Source: JACQWR01 sp964614365 (lineage in GTDB: Bacteria; Desulfobacterota; Syntrophia; Syntrophales; JACQWR01). From it: a stretch of DNA of 5,200 nt. The notes beneath the pieces were generated by a model. The model was not told the origin of the DNA, did no database searches, and saw nothing but the letters and a program-made list of their open reading frames with translations. Location of the stretch: contig CAZTLA010000209.1 in the NCBI GenBank assembly GCA_964614365.1, positions 1 through 5,200 of the forward strand, given 5' to 3'. Both the position numbers and the translations under genes were made by a program. Every line of letters begins with the position of its first letter. Position 1 is the stretch's first letter. Below are positions 1-5,200 of this stretch, one piece after another.

Positions 1-638
1 GCATGACCTCCGACCGGGGACTGTGCGGCGGATTCAATTCGAACCTGATCAAGTACGTGGAGCGATTTTCCCGGGATAAGACGCGCGAGGGCAGGGAAGT
101 GAAGCTGATTGCCGTCGGCCGGAAGGGCAGGGACTACTTCCGGAGGAAAGCGGACATGGGCGGCGAGTACGTGGACGTCTTCGGGAAATTATCCCTGGAC
201 TTGGCGGGGGAAATTGCCGGGGGCGTTATCAATTCCTTCCTCGCCGGCGATTGCGATGAGCTGTACCTCATCTACAACCAGTTTATGAACGTGTCCGTCC
301 AGAGACCGACTCTGGTTCGGATTTTCCCGGTTCCTTCTCTGGGGAGCGCCGAAGCGCTGGACCATGACCGGACGCTGGAATATCTCTATGAGCCTTCGGC
401 CCCGGTGCTGCTGGAGCAGTTGCTTCCCCGGTACGTGCGGGTGCTGATTTACCGGGCGCTCCTGGAGACCTCGGCAGGGGAAAACGGCGCCCGGATGGTC
501 GCCATGGATAATGCAACCAGGAATTGCGAGGAAATGATACAGAGCCTGACGCTGAAATACAACAAGGCGCGACAAGCGGCGATTACCGCCGAGCTCATGG
601 ATATCGTGGGGGGGACGGAGGCCCTCGCGAAGGGATAA
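1..638 (+). CDS. atpG: ATP synthase F1 subunit gamma (3' part; 5' end outside window)
   Basis: This is the rotor shaft of F1Fo ATP synthase, whose coiled coil turns inside the alpha3-beta3 ring at the membrane's cytoplasmic face. The visible part is 211 residues from the Met at base 3. The reading frame is open to the window edge and the first motif, SDRGLCGGFN, normally lies about 80 residues into a protein of about 290, so the N-terminal helix is cut off and the Met at base 3 is internal. The C-terminal helix is well conserved: ENGARMVAMDNATRN, then LTLKYNKARQAAITAELMDI and a short GG-x-EAL tail, ending at TAA 636-638. It is followed after 68 bases by atpD, in the usual gamma-beta-epsilon order, and is surely co-transcribed with it. 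No hairpin is seen in the gap. Identification is secure; only the start is missing. Confidence 0.96.
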   Translation, partial: MTSDRGLCGGFNSNLIKYVERFSRDKTREGREVKLIAVGRKGRDYFRRKADMGGEYVDVFGKLSLDLAGEIAGGVINSFLAGDCDELYLIYNQFMNVSVQRPTLVRIFPVPSLGSAEALDHDRTLEYLYEPSAPVLLEQLLPRYVRVLIYRALLETSAGENGARMVAMDNATRNCEEMIQSLTLKYNKARQAAITAELMDIVGGTEALAKG

Positions 639-706
639 ACCAACATTAATGACGGGATCCATTTTGCGGCTGAATAGGGACTGGTAAATATTCTAAGGAG
701 ACGGGT

Positions 707-2113
707 ATGAACAGTGGGAAGGTTGTACAGGTAATAGGACCGGTCATCGACGTGGCTTTCGAGGAGGGGAACCTCCCGCAGATATTGAACGCCGTCACGA
801 TCACCAATCCTACTATTAATGACCAGGAGGACAACCTGATCGTCGAGGTTGCCCAGCATCTCGGGGACAATGTCGTCCGCTGCGTGGCGATGGATATAAC
901 GGATGGTCTTGTCCGGGGCATGCAGGCCAGGGATACGGGTGCGCCCATTACGGTGCCGGCGGGCCCCGAATGCCTCGGCAGGATACTGAACGTGGTCGGC
1001 CGTCCCGTCGATGGTCTGGGGCCGATCGTAGCCAAGAATTATGCCCCCATTCACCGGGAGGCTCCCAGCTTTCTGGAGCAGGATACCTCGGTCAACGTTC
1101 TGGAGACGGGCATCAAGGTTATTGACCTCCTGGTTCCCTTCCCGCGGGGCGGCAAGATGGGGCTTTTCGGCGGCGCGGGCGTGGGAAAGACGGTCGTCAT
1201 GATGGAAATGATCCACAACATCGCCATGCACCACGGCGGCATTTCCGTGTTCGGCGGCGTCGGCGAACGGACGAGGGAGGGCAATGATCTCTATCTGGAA
1301 ATGAAGGAATCGGGCGTTATCAAGCAGGCCGCCCTGATCTACGGACAGATGACCGAACCCCCGGGGGCGCGGGCGCGGGTCGCGCTTACGGCCCTGGCGG
1401 TGGCGGAGTACTTCCGCGACTCGGAAGGGCAGGATGTGCTCCTCTTCATCGACAACATCTTCCGGTTCACCCAGGCCGGTTCCGAGGTGTCGGCGCTGCT
1501 GGGCAGAATGCCTTCGGCGGTGGGTTACCAGCCGACCCTGGCCACGGATCTTGGTGAACTGCAGGAGCGGATCACCTCTACCAACAAGGGTTCCATTACG
1601 GCGGTGCAGTGCGTGTACGTGCCCGCCGACGATCTTACCGACCCGGCGCCGGCAACGACCTTTGCCCACCTCGACGGAACGGTTGTTCTTTCACGGCCTC
1701 TCTCGGAGCTGGGTATCTATCCGGCGGTGGATCCCCTCGATTCCACGTCCCGGATACTGGATCCCAACATCCTGGGGCAGGAGCATTACCAGGTCGCCCG
1801 GGCGGTGCAGGTGACGCTGCAGAAATACAAGGACCTGCAGGACATCATCGCCATCCTGGGGATGGATGAACTGTCCGAAGGAGATAAGCTGACGGTGAGC
1901 AGGGCCCGCAAAATCCAGCGCTTCCTGTCCCAGCCCTTCTTCGTGGCGGCCCAGTTCACCGGTACGGAAGGAAAGTTTTCGACCGTGGCCGACACCGTGC
2001 GGGGCTTCAAGGAAATCCTGGAGGGCAAGCACGATGATCTGCCCGAGCAGGCCTTCTACATGGTCGGTGGAATCGAAGAGGCCATGGAAAAGGCGAAAAG
2101 GCTCGCAGAGTAG
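707..2113 (+). CDS. atpD: ATP synthase F1 subunit beta (catalytic)
   Basis: This is the catalytic subunit of F1Fo ATP synthase. It binds ADP and phosphate and makes or hydrolyses ATP at the alpha-beta interfaces, driven by gamma rotation. It is 468 residues, the normal length. An N-terminal beta-barrel covers about 1-80 (starting GKVVQVIGPVIDVAF). The Walker A loop GGAGVGKT is at 155-162, the catalytic glutamate is E187 in GERTREG, and the Walker B strand DVLLFID is at 243-249. The family signature PAVDPLDSTS is at 339-348. The loop that normally reads DELSEED is DELSEGD here (387-393), a single acidic-to-Gly change. The start is ATG 707, six bases after AAGGAG (695-700), and gives the conserved N-terminus. 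atpC starts 14 bases after the TAG stop. Several long antisense and alternate-frame ORFs across this gene are shadows of its GC-rich codons. Confidence 0.99.
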   Translation: MNSGKVVQVIGPVIDVAFEEGNLPQILNAVTITNPTINDQEDNLIVEVAQHLGDNVVRCVAMDITDGLVRGMQARDTGAPITVPAGPECLGRILNVVGRPVDGLGPIVAKNYAPIHREAPSFLEQDTSVNVLETGIKVIDLLVPFPRGGKMGLFGGAGVGKTVVMMEMIHNIAMHHGGISVFGGVGERTREGNDLYLEMKESGVIKQAALIYGQMTEPPGARARVALTALAVAEYFRDSEGQDVLLFIDNIFRFTQAGSEVSALLGRMPSAVGYQPTLATDLGELQERITSTNKGSITAVQCVYVPADDLTDPAPATTFAHLDGTVVLSRPLSELGIYPAVDPLDSTSRILDPNILGQEHYQVARAVQVTLQKYKDLQDIIAILGMDELSEGDKLTVSRARKIQRFLSQPFFVAAQFTGTEGKFSTVADTVRGFKEILEGKHDDLPEQAFYMVGGIEEAMEKAKRLAE

Positions 2114-2127
2114 CCGGAGGAAATCGG

Positions 2128-2538
2128 ATGGTTCAGGAACTGATACTGGAGATTGTTACGCCCGAAAAGAGAGTGTTCGAGGGGGCCGTGGAAGAGGTAA
2201 CGGTGCCCGGCAGCGAAGGACAGTTTGGCGTGCTCAAGGGGCATACGGCTTTTTTAAGCTCCCTGGGAATCGGCGAGCTCAGTTTTACCCAGGGAGGCAG
2301 GAAAACTTCGTATGCCGTGAATACGGGCTTTGCGGAAGTCGCGGCGGGCAGGGTGAACATTCTCGTGGAGACCGCAGAGCGGTCGGATATGATTGATACG
2401 GAGCGGGCGCAGAAGGCGAAAGAGCGCGCCGAGACCCGGATGGCGAAGACGGCGCGGGAAGAGGCTGTCGACTACATGAGAGCAAGAGCATCTCTCATAC
2501 GGGCGCTTACCAGGCTCAAAGTCGCCGGCAAGTCCTGA
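2128..2538 (+). CDS. atpC: ATP synthase F1 subunit epsilon
   Basis: This is the small rotor subunit that joins gamma to the c-ring and inhibits ATP hydrolysis through its mobile C-terminal helices. The 136-residue length is typical. The N-terminal beta-sandwich (about 1-85) carries the family pattern VPGSEGQFGVLKGHTAFL (26-43) and a GFAEV strand (67-71). The C-terminal helical hairpin (about 88-133) is rich in Ala, Arg and Glu. It contains IDTERA (89-94), which fits the I/L-D-x-x-R-A motif known to bind ATP in some bacterial epsilon subunits, so nucleotide-sensing regulation is plausible but inferred. The start is ATG 2128 with GGAGG (2116-2120) seven bases upstream. It is the last gene of the atp operon, followed directly by a terminator hairpin. 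Confidence 0.97.
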   Translation: MVQELILEIVTPEKRVFEGAVEEVTVPGSEGQFGVLKGHTAFLSSLGIGELSFTQGGRKTSYAVNTGFAEVAAGRVNILVETAERSDMIDTERAQKAKERAETRMAKTAREEAVDYMRARASLIRALTRLKVAGKS

Positions 2539-2566
2539 ACATTGCCCTTCTCAGTACTGTCATTAG

Positions 2567-2599
2567 AAAGCCCGCTTCCGAACAGGAGGCGGGCTTTTT
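2567..2599 (+). terminator. Rho-independent terminator of the atp operon, shared with greA
   Basis: The arms AAAGCCCGC (2567-2575) and GCGGGCTTT (2589-2597) pair perfectly. Four more pairs (2576-2579 with 2585-2588, one of them G-T) extend the stem to 13 bp, closing a five-base loop, GAACA. A run of five T (2595-2599) follows on the + strand, 28 bases after the atpC stop. On the - strand the hairpin begins a few bases after the greA stop, but the T-run there is only the three paired bases. It should therefore work well for atp and more weakly for greA. Confidence 0.9.
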
Positions 2600-2601
2600 C
2601 G

Positions 2602-3081
2602 CTATTCTGTCCCGACGGAAATATCCACAACCTCGAATTCCCTGGCTCCGCCCGGCGTCTGGACGTTGATAAGATCGCCGATACTTTTGCCGATAAGCGC
2701 TTTCCCGATGGGGGAGGTCACGGAAATCTTGTTTACATTGATGTCCGATTCGCAAGGGCCAACGAGTTGATACGTGATGTCCTTTCCCGTGTTGGTGTCT
2801 TCGATGCATACCATGCATCCGAAGACCACCTTTTCCACATTCATGTCTTTGAGATCAATGATGTCGGACAGGGCAAGATTATTTTCCAGTTCCTTGATCC
2901 TGCCGTGAATAAAGGACTGCCGCTCCTTGGCCGCGGCGTATTCGGCGTTCTCGGAAAGATCCCCGTGTGCTCTCGCTACTTCAATGTCCTTTATATTTTC
3001 CGGCAGGGAAACCGTTCGTAAATTATCCAGCTCTTTTTTCAGTTTTTCAAACCCTGTCTTGGTAATCGGTATTCTCGTCAT
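2602..3081 (-). CDS. greA: Transcription elongation factor GreA
   Basis: This is a cytoplasmic RNA polymerase-binding factor. It enters the secondary channel and stimulates cleavage of the 3' end of backtracked RNA, so that stalled complexes resume. The protein is 159 residues (family about 158). The N-terminal antiparallel coiled coil (about 1-75) carries the tip motif ARAHGDLSENAEYAAAKERQ (36-55). It includes the acidic residues D41 and E44 that assist Mg binding at the polymerase active site. The C-terminal FKBP-like domain (about 80-159) has SPIGKALIGKSIGD (123-136) and ends EFEVVDISVGTE. The frame runs further upstream to a TTG at 3150, but ATG 3081 is chosen because it gives the conserved start MTRIPITKTGFEKL and has GGGAG/AAGG just upstream. 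It is convergent with the atp operon. In many relatives greA follows carB; here a recombinase lies upstream instead. Confidence 0.97.
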   Translation of the reverse strand: MTRIPITKTGFEKLKKELDNLRTVSLPENIKDIEVARAHGDLSENAEYAAAKERQSFIHGRIKELENNLALSDIIDLKDMNVEKVVFGCMVCIEDTNTGKDITYQLVGPCESDINVNKISVTSPIGKALIGKSIGDLINVQTPGGAREFEVVDISVGTE

Positions 3082-3084
3082 GTA

Positions 3085-3093
3085 CCTTCTCCC
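3085..3093 (-). promoter_or_regulatory. Ribosome binding site of greA, decides the start
   Basis: On the - strand the bases read GGGAGAAGG followed by TAC and ATG (3081). GGGAG sits seven bases before the ATG, ideal spacing. The upstream TTG at 3150 and ATG at 3138 in the same frame have no comparable site, so the 159-residue start is preferred. Confidence 0.75.
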
Positions 3094-3164
3094 GATGTCA
3101 ATCTGTTTCCCATCGTGCAGCGAGAGCGCGGCGGTCATGCTCTCACTCAAATCCTGATGGCAAA

Positions 3165-3193
3165 CCTTTAATAGAGAAATCAGTCAGTGTCAA
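3165..3193 (-). promoter_or_regulatory. Candidate sigma70-type promoter for greA
   Basis: On the - strand a perfect TTGACA (3193-3188) is followed after 17 bases by TAAAGG (3170-3165), a poor -10 match (3 of 6). An alternative -10, TATTAA, lies 14 bases from the -35, which is short. The expected start of transcription would lie near 3158, giving a leader of roughly 75 bases to the greA ATG. The -35 is convincing and the -10 is not. It suggests greA can be expressed independently of the recombinase upstream. Confidence 0.45.
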
Positions 3194-3224
3194 GGAAGAT
3201 TTGGGCGGGATGCAGTACAATATA

Positions 3225-3249
3225 ACATTCAGTTATTTTAACTGAATGT
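3225..3249 (-). repeat. 10-bp inverted repeat overlapping the recombinase stop codon
   Basis: ACATTCAGTT (3225-3234) and AACTGAATGT (3240-3249) are exact inverted copies around the five bases ATTTT. The TAA stop of the recombinase (3240-3238) lies at the start of the spacer. On the - strand the hairpin is followed by TATATTG, so it could be a weak AT-rich terminator for the recombinase. Its arm/spacer geometry also resembles a core crossover site of a tyrosine recombinase. Neither role is proven. Confidence 0.6.
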
Positions 3250-4165
3250 GCTTTCAATTATTTCGCGTAAGGCACGGCAGTCCGCTGCAATATATCGCTC
3301 CGTCGTTCGTGTATCCCGATGGCCTAATGCACGGGCAACCGCGAGCATATCCCCGCTGACCTCATACAATGAAGTAGCGAAAAAGGCTCTGAATGAATGT
3401 ATCGTCAACTCCTTGCGGATACTTGCTATTCGTTTCCATTTATCAAAGAGAACCTGTGCATGTCTTGCCGACATTGGTCGTGTCCCGGATTGACCTGGGA
3501 ACAAGTGGGAATTTCGGTCGTTTATCTGGGAGGTTTCACGCATGAATATCCATTGATCCAGAATCCTCGACAAAAGAACAGGAACAGGCTGTATGCGACT
3601 CATGCCGCCTTTGGCCCGCGCAATAAATAAATTGCCTGCGATCGGTTCATAATCCATGATTTTCAGGGACAGAACTTCAGAACGCCTCATACCCGTAAAG
3701 GCATATGTGGCAAATAGGGCCTCATCCCGATCCCTATTCCTGTCTGAGGATTCTCTAATCGCCTGCAGATAGCGCCATACCTCCGCATCCGTCATCGGGG
3801 TCGTGCGTCGGGAATGGGCTTTGCCAAGATGTATGTATGCTGAATGGTCATACCGGCTCCTGCCTGTACGAAAGGCCCAGACGAAAAAGGAGCGGAAGGC
3901 ACTTTTGATTCTGTTCAGAGTGGCCGGCGAACGTATTTCGCCAGATTGATTTGGGAGTCTCATGTTGATAAGAATCTTTTCGAGGTGTTGTCGCTTGACT
4001 GCATCAATCCGGATACGTCCGATACTTCGGGCAAGAAATTCGAGGCTATGTTTATAGCAGGCTATGGTATTTGATGAATAGTTTTGAATTTCAAGATGGG
4101 AAAGGAAATCCTGGATGGCCTTGGATAGGGGTTCATCTTTGTCTTTATTCTTTTTTTCTTGTCAT
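3238..4165 (-). CDS. Tyrosine recombinase/integrase, frameshifted near the start at an A7 run
   Basis: This is a DNA-breaking and -joining recombinase of the lambda-Int/XerCD superfamily, acting by a covalent 3'-phosphotyrosine intermediate. The longest ATG-initiated uninterrupted frame (ATG 3963) has 241 residues with all catalytic residues: R93 (TGMRRSE), K118 (RAKGG), H189 and R192 (HSFR), H215 (LGH) and Y224 (TERY). That start would cut the core-binding domain in half. The same frame is open upstream to 4161 and reads as the missing half: PLSKAIQDFLSHLE, then SSNTIACYKHSLEFLARSI. It has no ATG, GTG or TTG there. An excellent AAGGAGG-ATGATG lies at 4179-4163, but its frame stops after MMTRKKE. 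Deleting one A of the A7 (4157-4151) fuses it to the recombinase frame: 308 residues, normal for the family, with the catalytic set at R160, K185, H256, R259, H282 and Y291. It may be a pseudogene, a recoded gene or a sequencing error. Subfamily and target site are not recognised. Confidence 0.88.
4151..4157 (-). other. A7 homopolymer at the frameshift point of the recombinase
   Basis: Seven consecutive A on the - strand lie within the first codons after the best start. As written, translation from ATG 4165 reads M-T-R-K-K-E and stops at TAA. With six A it continues M-T-R-K-K-N-K-D into the recombinase. Homopolymers of this kind are prone to replication or polymerase slippage and to base-calling error. 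Confidence 0.85.
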
Positions 4166-4179
4166 CATCAAACCTCCTT
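4163..4179 (-). promoter_or_regulatory. Strong Shine-Dalgarno and double ATG of the recombinase
   Basis: On the - strand AAGGAGG (4179-4173) is followed by TTTG and two adjacent ATG codons (4168 and 4165). The second is seven bases from the site, ideal spacing. This is the best ribosome binding site in the accessory half. Because it sits just ahead of the recombinase frame, it marks the original start even though the reading frame is now off by one base. Confidence 0.75.
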
Positions 4180-4309
4180 ATCGGTTTTTATCGAAAATGC
4201 CCAGGGACAAAAGAAAGGTGGGCGCATTCGAAGAATTACATTCAAACATCGGTAAAATTGATTCGGCGTCACACGATCAAAAGTATCTGTACGCCAATGT
4301 ATCGATCCT

Positions 4310-4319
4310 TTTTCGAAAA
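4310..4319. repeat. 10-bp palindrome TTTTCGAAAA
   Basis: This is a perfect palindrome in the spacer upstream of the recombinase. It shares the TTTTCGA/TCGAAAA half-site with the larger palindrome at 4406-4423 and with TCGAAAA at 4191-4197. A nearby ATCGAT (4301-4306) also recurs inside the larger palindrome. It could be an operator or arm-type site; its function is inferred only from repetition. Confidence 0.45.
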
Positions 4320-4405
4320 CGCACCGTATCTTGTAAAAAGTTCACAAGGTAACATTTGAAAATTGCAAGAAAAAATCTCATATCGCAAATGGCGTCTGGA
4401 AATCT

Positions 4406-4423
4406 TCGAAAATCGATTTTCGA
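4406..4423. repeat. Perfect 18-bp palindrome, candidate protein-binding site
   Basis: TCGAAAATCGATTTTCGA is exactly self-complementary over 18 bp, with mismatches immediately outside. It has no loop and no T-run, so it is a better candidate for a dimeric DNA-binding protein site than for a terminator. It lies about 240 bp upstream of the recombinase start and about 120 bp downstream of the hypothetical gene's stop. It could serve an integrase or excisionase arm site, or a repressor. Confidence 0.55.
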
Positions 4424-4544
4424 TATTTCGGCTAAGCGCGTATACATGCAAGATTGTTTATTATTTTCTATTGCTTTCTTGCTCCCTAACCAAACTTCTT
4501 TCAATTTCAATGGTTTCCCATAATACACATTCTGAGATTATTTG

Positions 4545-5120
4545 CTATAACTTTGACCGGTGCCATCTGTGAGGCACGGTTGTCCTCGGAAAGGGCCGCA
4601 GATTCTGAAATATCTTCCAACTTCCCTGTTCCGGATTAAGGATATATGTTTGACGATTTGTTTCACGGTACGTATAAGAATAGGAGTCGCGCTTTTCGTC
4701 CCACCATCTCAGGTACCAGTATTCAGTTGTTGAGACAGTTGCCTCCTTTGGGCTGATCTTATTAACTCTAATATTTAACAACCTTTTTGTAGAAGGATTA
4801 AAAGGGTTGGACAGAAACCATCCTTTCTTCTTATGCCTTACGAGAATATTGCATATCTCTTTCATGGCTGGCCCATCAGGGCAAAACCATTGGCGCAGTG
4901 CGGTCTCATTTATCGAAGGCAAATCCGCATAAGCTCTGAACTCAGCATCTATGGCTTCGGTCACGATTCTTTCAATGTATTCTCCAATTTTTTCGTCAGA
5001 CGAAGGCATAGCCTTTCCGATATCCTGAGAGACGTCGCGTACCAACAGACAGTATCCCGCCAAGGAAGGATAGTTATTTCCCTCATGGAAGCTGAAACTG
5101 CCCAATTCAGACTTGTGCAT
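4545..5120 (-). CDS. Hypothetical protein with Trp/Tyr-rich, possibly NTF2-like C-terminal domain
   Basis: This protein is not recognised. From ATG 5120 it has 191 residues. No signal peptide or membrane helix is evident. The first 40 or so residues are unremarkable. From about residue 42 an amphipathic helix (IGEYIERIVTEAIDAEFRAY) leads to a second segment around FCPDGPAMKEICNILV, then alternating strand-like stretches. The last third has TEYWYLRWWDEK, SYTYRETNRQTYIL and GSWKIFQNLRP. A helix followed by curved strands ending in a W-K-I strand resembles NTF2/SnoaL-like or ARC6/IMS-type domains, which often bind ligands or partners. This is pattern resemblance, not proof. The start is uncertain: the frame also runs to TTG 5156 (203 residues, just after an in-frame TAA), and ATG 5009 has a weak GGAAAGG ahead of it. 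None has a good Shine-Dalgarno. It shares strand with the recombinase, but a 380-base gap argues against tight coupling. Confidence 0.65.
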   Translation of the reverse strand: MHKSELGSFSFHEGNNYPSLAGYCLLVRDVSQDIGKAMPSSDEKIGEYIERIVTEAIDAEFRAYADLPSINETALRQWFCPDGPAMKEICNILVRHKKKGWFLSNPFNPSTKRLLNIRVNKISPKEATVSTTEYWYLRWWDEKRDSYSYTYRETNRQTYILNPEQGSWKIFQNLRPFPRTTVPHRWHRSKL

Positions 5121-5200
5121 CAATTTAAAAACAAAGTGAACCGGCGGTACTGTCAAGATTTATGTGTGAAATTTTCATAGGCCAATTCTTTCAAGAAAGG

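Larger units (their letters stand above)
4166..4544. other. AT-rich spacer without a convincing gene
   Basis: These roughly 380 bases separate the recombinase from the hypothetical gene upstream. The short open frames on both strands (up to about 90 codons) lack Shine-Dalgarno sites and give low-complexity or unrecognisable peptides, so none is called. The stretch holds a cluster of TCGAAAA/TTTTCGA motifs (at 4191, 4310-4319 and 4406-4423). No clear sigma70 promoter for the recombinase was found, so where its transcription starts is unknown. Base composition is visibly poorer in GC than the atp genes. Confidence 0.6.

Noticed and set aside
449..1669. 406-codon open frame on the - strand opposite atpG and atpD
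   Set aside because: It is a shadow of GC-rich coding on the + strand. The peptide is rich in Arg, His and Gly with no family resemblance, and it lies fully antisense to highly conserved genes.
2542..3021. 159-codon + strand frame across greA
   Set aside because: It is antisense to greA, which is unmistakable, and begins inside the terminator region without a ribosome binding site.
4327..4349. Small inverted repeat CTTGT...ACAAG in the spacer
   Set aside because: Only five base pairs with a nine-base loop, which is expected by chance in AT-rich DNA.
3225..4423. Possible integron (integrase with attC sites)
   Set aside because: The recombinase lacks a recognisable integron-integrase C-terminal pattern. 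No convincing attC-type core sites or cassette array were found; the palindromes here do not have the attC layout.
4277..4528. 83-codon - strand frame (GTG start) in the spacer upstream of the recombinase
   Set aside because: It has no Shine-Dalgarno, a GTG start and an unrecognised Lys/Phe-rich peptide. It runs through the 18-bp palindrome. It could be a decayed gene remnant but nothing supports it.
4833..5180. 115-codon + strand frame opposite the hypothetical gene
   Set aside because: The - strand frame is longer and has a coherent helix/strand pattern ending in a W-K-I motif. The + strand peptide looks like an antisense shadow.
5126..5200. Open - strand frame entering from the window edge and ending at TAA 5128-5126 (peptide FLKELAYENSHINLDSTAGS...)
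   Set aside because: It might be the 3' end of an upstream gene, since it stops five bases before the ATG at 5120 and reads plausibly. But 24 open codons arise easily by chance and no motif is recognisable, so it is not called.

Overview
The window joins a conserved housekeeping segment (about 1-3200) to a more AT-rich accessory segment (about 3200-5200). It suggests a Gram-negative bacterium of the deltaproteobacterial type (Desulfobacterota, possibly Syntrophales-like). That placement rests on the general look of the F1 ATPase subunits, the gamma-beta-epsilon gene order and the GC-rich codon use of the atp genes. It is an impression, not a database result.

Housekeeping part. On the + strand lie the 3' end of atpG (gamma), complete atpD (beta) and complete atpC (epsilon), which is the distal end of a standard F-type ATP synthase operon. 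They encode the central stalk and catalytic subunits that couple ion flow through Fo to ATP synthesis or hydrolysis. A strong GC-rich hairpin with a T-run follows atpC. It is shared tail to tail with greA, which lies on the - strand and encodes the transcript-cleavage factor that rescues backtracked RNA polymerase. greA appears to have its own promoter (a perfect TTGACA box) just upstream.

Accessory part. Upstream of greA, also on the - strand, is a tyrosine recombinase with all six catalytic residues. Its longest ATG-initiated reading frame is N-terminally short. The missing half of the core-binding domain is encoded immediately upstream in the same frame, and a near-perfect Shine-Dalgarno/ATG lies one nucleotide out of frame, separated from it by an A7 run. 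Removing one A restores a 308-residue protein. The gene is therefore a fresh frameshift, a homopolymer sequencing error, or a recoded/slippage-controlled integrase. Its stop codon lies inside a 10-bp inverted repeat. The AT-rich spacer upstream (about 4166-4544) has no convincing gene. It does hold a cluster of TCGAAAA/TTTTCGA motifs, including a perfect 18-bp palindrome, which are candidate binding sites for the recombinase or a regulator.

The last gene (- strand, about 4545-5120) encodes an unrecognised protein whose Trp/Tyr-rich C-terminal half looks like an NTF2/SnoaL-type or ARC6/IMS-type domain. No tRNA, rRNA, CRISPR array or complete insertion sequence was seen. The overall picture is a conserved atp/greA neighbourhood next to the edge of an integrated or decaying element. 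No clear multi-gene novel system is visible inside this window.
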